Positions 57,732-64,000 of a stretch of DNA of 64,000 nt are shown here, piece after piece (positions within the stretch are counted from its first letter, which is position 1; each line of letters opens with the position of its first letter). The stretch covers positions 6,514,001 through 6,578,000 of the forward strand of contig NC_015675.1 of the NCBI RefSeq assembly GCF_000176035.2, given 5' to 3'. The stretch is from Mesorhizobium opportunistum WSM2075 (GTDB lineage: Bacteria; Pseudomonadota; Alphaproteobacteria; Rhizobiales; Rhizobiaceae). The notes beneath the pieces are model-generated. The model was not told the origin of the DNA. It worked only from the letters and a program-made list of their open reading frames with translations, and ran no database searches. Position numbers and translations under genes: made by a program.

Positions 57732-59234
57732 CTATTCGGCAGCCATCGCCTGCCCGCGGGACGGGCCTTGTTTCCAAGGTGCCTGGTAGAGGTCCCAGAC
57801 CGGATTGTTGATCGCAAGATCCACGTCGCGCGCGAAAATGGCGAAGCCGTCATAGCCATGATAAGGTCCCGAATAGTCCCAGGAGTGCATTTGACGGAAC
57901 GGGATACCCATCTTCTGCACGGGGTATTTTTCCTTGATGCCAGAGCCAACCAGGTTGGGGCGAACTCCCTCGATGAACTTCTCCAACTCATAGCCGGTAA
58001 CGTCGTCATAGATCAGGGTGCCATTCTTTGCGTAATGGCCCGTGCGTTGATAGTCATCGTTGTGAGCGAACTCGTAGCCGGTGCCAACGATGACCATGCC
58101 GAGGTCTTCGTAAGCTGTGATGACGTGGCGGGGGCGCAGGCCGCCGACGTAGAGCATGACGGTATTGCCTTCGAGGCGCGGCCGGTACTTTGAGATGACG
58201 GCGTCGACAAGCGGTCTGTACTTGGCGATGACCTTCTCGACTTTCTCCTCGATTTCGGAGCCGAAATGCTTGGCTATTTTACGCAGGGAGGTCTCGATCT
58301 GGGACGGTCCGAAGAAATTGTACTCCATCCAGGCGACGCCATACTTTTCCTCCATATGCCGGCAGATGTAGTTCATCGACCGGTAGCAGTGGATGAGATT
58401 GAGCTTGGCCTTCGGGGCGCGCTCGATCTCGGCCAGTGTCGCGTCACCGGACCAGTTGCCGACCACGCGCAATCCTATCTCCTCAAGCAGGATGCGCGAG
58501 GCCCACGCGTCGCCGCCAATATTGTAGTCGCCGATCACGTTGACGTCGTAAGCACCGGCCTCGAAATCGACGTCCTTCTTGTCGAAGACCCAGTCGCGGA
58601 TGGAGTCATTGGCGATATGGTGGCCGAGTGATTGCGAGACGCCGCGGAAGCCCTCGCAGCGCACCGGCACGATAGTCTTTTCGTACTCCTTGGCCTTCTT
58701 GCGAGAAACTGCCTCGGTGTCATCGCCAATGAGACCGATCGGGCATTCGGATTGCACCGTGATGCCGTTATTCAGCGGAAACAGTAGCTCGATCTCATCG
58801 ATGATCTGTTCCAGTTTCTTGTCACCGCCGAAGACAATGTCTTTCTCCTGGAAATCGGATGTGAACTGCATTGTCCCGAACGTGTCGATGCCCGTTGTTC
58901 CGACGTAGTAGTTGCGGCGCTGTGACCAGGAATATTGGCCGCAACCGACGGGGCCGTGCGAGATATGGACCATATCCTTGACCGGACCCCAGACCACGCC
59001 CTTTGAACCGGCATAGGCGCAGCCGCGTATGGTCATCACTCCCGGAATGGACTTGATGTTCGATTTGACGTCGCATTCGGAAAGGATCTCGCTTTCCCCG
59101 CCGGCCTGGTCCCCGCTCTTTGCGACGCTGAGATGCTTTTTGCGGCGCTTCGCCGCTTTGTCCGGATATTGCGATAGCACCTCCTCAATAAGCTTCGCAT
59201 GGAGAGCACCATCATTCTCGTATTCCAGGCTCAT
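57732..59234 (-). CDS. nifD: Nitrogenase MoFe protein alpha subunit NifD
   Basis: A 500-residue alpha subunit. P-cluster ligands are Cys72 ([10 protein letters not shown]), Cys98 ([10 protein letters not shown]) and Cys164 ([11 protein letters not shown]). The FeMo-cofactor cysteine is Cys283 ([10 protein letters not shown]), and the cofactor histidine is in [14 protein letters not shown] near the C-terminus. It lies 91 bp after nifH in the same operon. Confidence 0.97.
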   Translation of the reverse strand: MSLEYENDGALHAKLIEEVLSQYPDKAAKRRKKHLSVAKSGDQAGGESEILSECDVKSNIKSIPGVMTIRGCAYAGSKGVVWGPVKDMVHISHGPVGCGQYSWSQRRNYYVGTTGIDTFGTMQFTSDFQEKDIVFGGDKKLEQIIDEIELLFPLNNGITVQSECPIGLIGDDTEAVSRKKAKEYEKTIVPVRCEGFRGVSQSLGHHIANDSIRDWVFDKKDVDFEAGAYDVNVIGDYNIGGDAWASRILLEEIGLRVVGNWSGDATLAEIERAPKAKLNLIHCYRSMNYICRHMEEKYGVAWMEYNFFGPSQIETSLRKIAKHFGSEIEEKVEKVIAKYRPLVDAVISKYRPRLEGNTVMLYVGGLRPRHVITAYEDLGMVIVGTGYEFAHNDDYQRTGHYAKNGTLIYDDVTGYELEKFIEGVRPNLVGSGIKEKYPVQKMGIPFRQMHSWDYSGPYHGYDGFAIFARDVDLAINNPVWDLYQAPWKQGPSRGQAMAAE

Positions 59235-59260
59235 GGGACCCCTTTCAAGGTGTCTGGTGA

Positions 59261-59278
59261 CGCCTCACCGACGAGGCG
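59261..59278. other. Stem-loop between nifH and nifD
   Basis: CGCCTC-ACCGAC-GAGGCG forms a perfect 6-bp stem in the 91-bp gap. Hairpins here in other diazotrophs protect the abundant nifH message; that role is inferred for this copy. Confidence 0.5.
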
Positions 59279-59325
59279 CCGTTCTTTGCAAGGCGTGCCA
59301 CCTCAAGGAGGGCGCCCAATATCGG

Positions 59326-60294
<969 letters not shown>

Positions 60295-60306
60295 TCACAA
60301 CGAGGT

Positions 60307-60322
60307 CTCAAGATTCGTGCCA
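60307..60322 (-). promoter_or_regulatory. nifH sigma-54 promoter with a -12 deviation
   Basis: The minus strand reads TGGCACG-AATC-TTGAG: perfect -24 block, but GA where GC is expected at -12, about 90 bp before the nifH ATG. No better match exists in the interval. Confidence 0.75.
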
Positions 60323-60430
60323 ACTTTTCCGAAGGACAGCCAAAGCGGGATTTTTCCTTTTGGCTCAAGCTAGTTAGCTTGTGCGCTAACAAGTGCTCGC
60401 TGGCAGATAGATTATTGTTGGAACGAGCCG

Positions 60431-60446
60431 TGTAGCGGACCCGACA
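60431..60446. promoter_or_regulatory. NifA upstream activator sequence of nifH
   Basis: TGT-AGCGGACCCG-ACA is a perfect TGT-N10-ACA element, about 110 bp upstream of the -24 box. Confidence 0.88.
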
Positions 60447-60517
60447 ATGCCCGACACAAAACGTCAGGTTCGAGCCACCGGAAATGGTCCTTTGAGTCAG
60501 AGCCGGTTTTTGGCTGC

Positions 60518-60706
60518 TTAAAGGCGGCGGTCATAGCGACCGGCTCGCGTCGTCCCGTCACGGAACATCAGACGTCCGTGCTCGGAACTGCTGGCGCGCA
60601 TGGCTGGTTCGAGACGGAAGCCGTGGTCGGCATAGAACAGCCTGATGAGACGTCTGCCGACGATGACACCCCCGTCGGGCACGGAGAACCGGCACCGAAA
60701 TTGCAC
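60518..60706 (-). CDS. Possible small unidentified protein or gene fragment
   Basis: A 62-codon minus-strand frame (SVPDGGVIVGRRLIRLFYAD, HGFRLEPAMRA). The HGFRLEP segment loosely recalls the end of a GNAT acetyltransferase, but there is too little to assign. It may be a fragment. No ribosome site noted. Confidence 0.2.
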   Translation of the reverse strand: MQFRCRFSVPDGGVIVGRRLIRLFYADHGFRLEPAMRASSSEHGRLMFRDGTTRAGRYDRRL

Positions 60707-60791
60707 GCCCTACTATCACAAGATGTCGGGCAGCGATGGCGCGCTTTTGCCTTTAGTTCGGATCATCGCAGCCAACCCATGTTGGGCGAGA

Positions 60792-62018
60792 ATGTTCATG
60801 ACCGAATCGGCGACGGGTCTTATCGAAACTGTTCTGCACGGCCCAGAAACGCCGGATCGACTATCTCCTCCCGCATGGGGTGCGGTCATTTCGCTTGCTT
60901 TGGGCACCTTCGGGCTGGTGGCGGCAGAGTGTCTGCCAGCCAGCGTGCTGACGCTGATAGCGCACGATCTCGGTATCTCAGTGGATGCGGTTGGATATGC
61001 GATCACAGCGACGGGCATTGCTGCGGCGATCTCAGCGCCGACGATGGCCATTATTACAAAGCGCCTGGACCGCAGGACCGTCCTGTGGGCAATGATGCTG
61101 CTTCAGATCCTGTCCAACCTCCTGGTGGCAGTCGGGTCGTCGCTGCCGGTTTTGCTGGCAGCACGCGTTATGCTCGGCATTGCGCTCGGAGGCTTCTGGT
61201 CGATTTCGGCATCGCTGGCGATACGGCTCGTTCCAAATCATCTTCTGCCGCGCGCCATGTCAATCATCCTCGCCGGCGTTTCGGTCGCTCTCGTATGCGT
61301 GCCTGCATTCGGCGCCGTCGTCGGCGGCAGCTTGGGATGGCGAGTGGCCTTCACGCTCACCGCAGTGCTTAATGCTGTTACGCTGCTGGTGCTGCTTTTA
61401 ACGATGCCGACGCTGCCTCCGGTTGAAATGGCTGGATTCCGCAGTCTGCTGGATGCGGCCAAAGATCCGACCATCAAGGTCGCACTTTTGGTCGTACTGC
61501 TGGTCGCTTCTGGGCACTTCACCAGCTTCAGCTATATTCGGGTCTTCCTCGAGACGACTCCCAAGCTCGGTACCAACGGGATCTGGATATTGTTGCTCCT
61601 TTCTGGCATAAGCGGCTTCTTCGGCAGTTTTGCCGGAGCATTCCTGGCCAAACACAGTCTCAAGGCAGTCGCGGCCCTGCCATCCTTCCTTATGGCGATA
61701 GCCGCTGTCTCGTTGCTGAAGTTTGGAGCATCGACCTATGCCTCGGCGATTGCGGTTTCCGTATGGGGCTTTGCCTTCGGCGCGGTGCCGGTGGGGTTGC
61801 AGACTTGGATACTGCTGCGTGCCGTCCCCGAGCAGGCCGAAAGCGCCGCCGTGCTGATGACCTCAACGTTCCAGGTAGCCATCGCAGCCGGCGCGATTTT
61901 CGGCGGACTGCTGCTGAATGATCCCGACCACGTCACGGGTGTCTTTGCCTACACCGCAATTGCCACATTGCTCGCGGCACTCACAGTGTTCGTATTCGAC
62001 CCGAAACACGCAACCTAA
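60792..62018 (+). CDS. MFS transporter, DHA1 drug/nucleoside efflux type (AraJ/NepI-like)
   Basis: A protein of about 408 residues with twelve predicted hydrophobic helices. It has the DHA1 motif after helix 2 (TKRLDRRTVLWAMMLLQ), LLAARVMLGIALGGFWSISASLA in helices 4-5, and a repeated second half from SGISGFFGSFAGAFLAKHSL. Probably a proton-driven exporter of a small metabolite. ATG 60792 or 60798 are the plausible starts; the frame opens at 60645, but its first 45 residues do not look like the family. Divergent from nifH; no nif promoter faces it. Confidence 0.85.
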   Translation: MFMTESATGLIETVLHGPETPDRLSPPAWGAVISLALGTFGLVAAECLPASVLTLIAHDLGISVDAVGYAITATGIAAAISAPTMAIITKRLDRRTVLWAMMLLQILSNLLVAVGSSLPVLLAARVMLGIALGGFWSISASLAIRLVPNHLLPRAMSIILAGVSVALVCVPAFGAVVGGSLGWRVAFTLTAVLNAVTLLVLLLTMPTLPPVEMAGFRSLLDAAKDPTIKVALLVVLLVASGHFTSFSYIRVFLETTPKLGTNGIWILLLLSGISGFFGSFAGAFLAKHSLKAVAALPSFLMAIAAVSLLKFGASTYASAIAVSVWGFAFGAVPVGLQTWILLRAVPEQAESAAVLMTSTFQVAIAAGAIFGGLLLNDPDHVTGVFAYTAIATLLAALTVFVFDPKHAT

Positions 62019-63142
62019 CCGCCTGGTGGGAGAGAAGCTCGCCGTCGAGGTGGACTCGCACCAGCCGCGCGACGCGGTCTGCCCACGATACTTTTTCGAT
62101 CCAGGCCTTCGTCTCGCCTAGGACGGCCGCCTAATTCGCGGTACTGCCTCTTCCACGTCGGCTCTTCAACGGGCATGGACCAGCGCCGGTGCCTTGCCGG
62201 CCTGCACCGAGACTACAGCGAGCGATCAGCGCTCGGCCCGGGCGGACTTGGTCAGGTTGCGCAGCCCATCTTCGCCGACATCGATGTCCTGATATTGCAA
62301 GGGTGTCAGCGCAACGACGGTCTCACCTCTCGAATGACTATGTCCGACAACTTCATGGCAACGAACTCGTCCCGCTGGTGGACGCCGACGAGCTTGGGAG
62401 ATAAGGGCGCAATCTGCTCTTCAATGAGCGTTTGAACGTCGGGCACAAATGGGCAGCAAACTTTTTCGGCGCGAGCTAGCGAGACCCGTCAAATCATCGG
62501 TTTTGAAATGCCGATTTAGTGCCTGTCCAGGCATAGCGACCGATATAGGTCACAGAAATCCTTTCAGTTGAGTTGGAGCGGAAGATCAATGCGCTCCTGC
62601 ATCAAGCGTCCTTAGGGGCAGCCGAGGCTCTCCTCGAAATTTGCAGACGTCCCACTGACAAGATTGTTGGCTATTTGCGTGCCCGGTTGGCGCTCCGTTG
62701 CGTTCTGCCGGTTCCCGCAAACAGCGGACGCTTCTTGGCGACCTTTGGGTCGGCTTTGCGACAATTCTAGTCCAGTTTCCGACACAATAGATTTCGATAG
62801 GGACGCTCGGCGAGAGGAACACCAAGCGTGTAAAGATCGTAGCGAAAGCGATCCTTATCGAATCCGGATCGTGGCGCTGCCGGCCTGCGTTCACGTTAGT
62901 CGCACGTAAAAACACGCCAGGGCAAACACACTGTGCAATCGCTGTGCCGGCCGATGCGGGGTATTGCCCGGGCTTGCCCTGTCTGGCCCGTCCTTTGCCA
63001 GCCGGCGCCGGACGCGTGAATACCCTCTCTACACAGGACTTTTGTTCGGTGTGATGACGTGACGGCTCTGGCGCGCACCTCCGGTTGGCGAAGACGTCGT
63101 CTCGAAGCGATAGCGCTGGTGCAGGAGCAGCTTCATTGGAAA
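62019..63142. other. Long region without an intact gene
   Basis: Several overlapping frames of 60-110 codons are present on both strands, but none shows a family signature. A frame at about 62570-62670 (ELERKINALLHQASLGAAEAL) is mildly helix-like and could be a fragment. The last 200 bp must contain the activator sites for the sigma-54 promoter at 63143; no perfect TGT-N10-ACA was found there. Confidence 0.3.
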
Positions 63143-63158
63143 TGGCATGCCGCTTGCT
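63143..63158 (+). promoter_or_regulatory. Sigma-54 promoter upstream of the lipoprotein-like gene and peroxiredoxin
   Basis: TGGCATG-CCGC-TTGCT matches the -24/-12 consensus at all key bases with exact GG-N10-GC spacing. It lies 45 bp before the ATG at 63203. Confidence 0.85.
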
Positions 63159-63202
63159 GCCTTGTGCTTAGAGCCCATCAAACCAGGAAGAAGGTGACTA
63201 CC

Positions 63203-63907
63203 ATGGCTGACGCCCCAAGCTCCAAACGATGGACAAAGGCGACGGTGGCCGTCCTCGCTGAAGATCGGGACGTCGTCCGGTTCGGAGATCCGTCCTCCGA
63301 AGCGGCTTTGCAACTGGGGTTCGATGCCGAGACGCCAGATGATGCTCGCGCATTTGCCACAAATCGGTTTGCATCAGCATGTCAGTGGCCCAGAGGCTTC
63401 TCAAAGTTTCGGCGGAGCCCACGTCGGCCGGAAACAGGCAAGTCCAGCCAATACGCTGAACCAGTTCAGCCACGCCGCTCTGCGGCGCGGAGAATCACTT
63501 TTGCGACGCATATGCTCATCCCGCTGCTGGTCATGTCCGGTTGCCAGCATTTTGACCCCGGGTATGAGGAGTGGGTGATCCATGCCGGCTCCGGCGCCCT
63601 AGTCGCGGCAAGACCAATCGCGGCGCTAGAAGGTGCCCTCATCCCTCATATCGATGGCTTTCGGGTGAGAAAGGTCTGGAGCCGGGCCGTTGCCATGAAT
63701 CGGGAGCCGCGTCCCCCAATCGCTCACGTCGATGCGGTTCGGGTGAAGAACACCTGGAGCCGGGCCGTTCCCATACACCCGAATGGGGAAAGCATCGGGA
63801 GCGCCGTCGGCATCATGCCATGCACGAGACCCGCAGCTCGGTATTGCGCCAGCCCCTGCAAGAATCCAGTGCCACCTCCTTTCAAGGAGAAAATTGATGA
63901 CCGGTAA
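63203..63907 (+). CDS. Unknown protein with an internal 26-residue repeat, first gene behind a sigma-54 promoter
   Basis: A 234-codon frame from ATG 63203, preceded by GAAGAAGG. The first 100 residues are unremarkable and basic. At about 103-114 MLIPLLVMSGCQHFDPG looks like a lipoprotein signal (hydrophobic run then SGC), so an alternative start at 63510 would give a short lipoprotein. Residues about 150-200 contain two copies of a 26-residue unit (DGFRVRKVWSRAV; DAVRVKNTWSRAV). Its stop overlaps the peroxiredoxin start. No family recognised, and coding is plausible but unproven. Confidence 0.5.
   Translation: MADAPSSKRWTKATVAVLAEDRDVVRFGDPSSEAALQLGFDAETPDDARAFATNRFASACQWPRGFSKFRRSPRRPETGKSSQYAEPVQPRRSAARRITFATHMLIPLLVMSGCQHFDPGYEEWVIHAGSGALVAARPIAALEGALIPHIDGFRVRKVWSRAVAMNREPRPPIAHVDAVRVKNTWSRAVPIHPNGESIGSAVGIMPCTRPAARYCASPCKNPVPPPFKEKIDDR
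63651..63774. repeat. Tandem 78-bp direct repeat
   Basis: The unit starting TCGATGGCTTTCGGGTGA at 63651 recurs at 63729, with the conserved core TGGAGCCGGGCCGTT in both. The period of 78 bp equals 26 codons, so the repeat is in frame. Confidence 0.7.
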
Positions 63908-64000
63908 AAAGAAGGTTCCCTTCGTCACGTTTCTTACGCGTGTCCGCGATGATTCAGTCCAGGGGCCAAATCCATACCGCTGGGAAAAAAGAACATCCGA
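63897..64000 (+). CDS. Peroxiredoxin (AhpC/TSA, Prx5-type), N-terminal part only
   Basis: ATG 63897, with GGAG upstream and overlapping the previous stop. The visible 34 residues (FVTFLTRVRDDSVQGPNPYRW) match the start of the rhizobial peroxiredoxin type known as PrxS. PrxS is expressed in bacteroids under sigma-54 control in Rhizobium etli. It reduces hydrogen and organic peroxides. The catalytic Cys lies beyond the window edge. Confidence 0.75.
   Translation, partial: MTGKKKVPFVTFLTRVRDDSVQGPNPYRWEKRTS

Overview
The window looks like part of a symbiosis island or symbiotic plasmid of a Mesorhizobium-type rhizobium. Evidence: a complete nifHDKENX block with NifA/sigma-54 promoter elements, nif-linked fdxB and its small partner, an ACC deaminase (acdS), two nod boxes, and a very high density of broken insertion sequences. 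The species cannot be fixed from sequence alone. No tRNA, rRNA or CRISPR array was seen.

Left part (1-24.3 kb), nearly all genes on the minus strand. A tight eight-gene operon (7097 down to 1) encodes a beta-hydroxyacid-type dehydrogenase, a SAM methyltransferase, a truncated 2-oxoglutarate (2OG) oxygenase, a Rieske oxygenase, an aldehyde dehydrogenase, a carboxymuconolactone-decarboxylase-like protein, an enolase-superfamily epimerase/dehydratase and an alcohol dehydrogenase. Upstream, separated by IS debris, lie a D-Ala-D-Ala-ligase-like ATP-grasp, a second ATP-grasp, an intact isopenicillin-N-synthase-like oxygenase, a second 2OG oxygenase, an EctB-like diaminobutyrate aminotransferase, and an 893-residue adenylation-carrier-AAC(3) fusion protein. 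I read these as pieces of one amino-acid/peptide-type small-molecule locus broken by IS elements. The product is unknown, and this is the best candidate for an undescribed system in the window.

Middle part (24.3-38.3 kb): an IS graveyard (IS110/IS1111, IS3, IS5, IS481 and IS256 types, nearly all frameshifted or truncated). It includes a roughly 1 kb inverted duplication and one IS nested in another. The only clear intact gene is a CocE/NonD-type hydrolase.

Right part (38.3-64 kb): a solo LuxR-type regulator, acdS, and a NifA/sigma-54-controlled operon (TlpA-type thioredoxin with a long helical tail, a hypothetical gene, a decayed DUF269 gene, DUF683, fdxB). These are followed by a lysine/ornithine N-hydroxylase-like gene behind two tandem sigma-54-like promoters in a 100-bp direct repeat. 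Two outward-facing nod boxes come next, one serving an acyltransferase-3/SGNH protein. Then come a universal stress protein, a response regulator with an altered receiver, DUF269, and nifX-nifN-nifE-nifK-nifD-nifH read leftwards from a NifA-type promoter. Beyond nifH are an MFS exporter and a sigma-54 promoter driving a short lipoprotein-like gene plus the start of a peroxiredoxin.

Together the right half supplies nitrogenase structural proteins, cofactor assembly, electron transfer, redox protection and ethylene-precursor removal for bacteroids. The left half looks like accessory chemistry.
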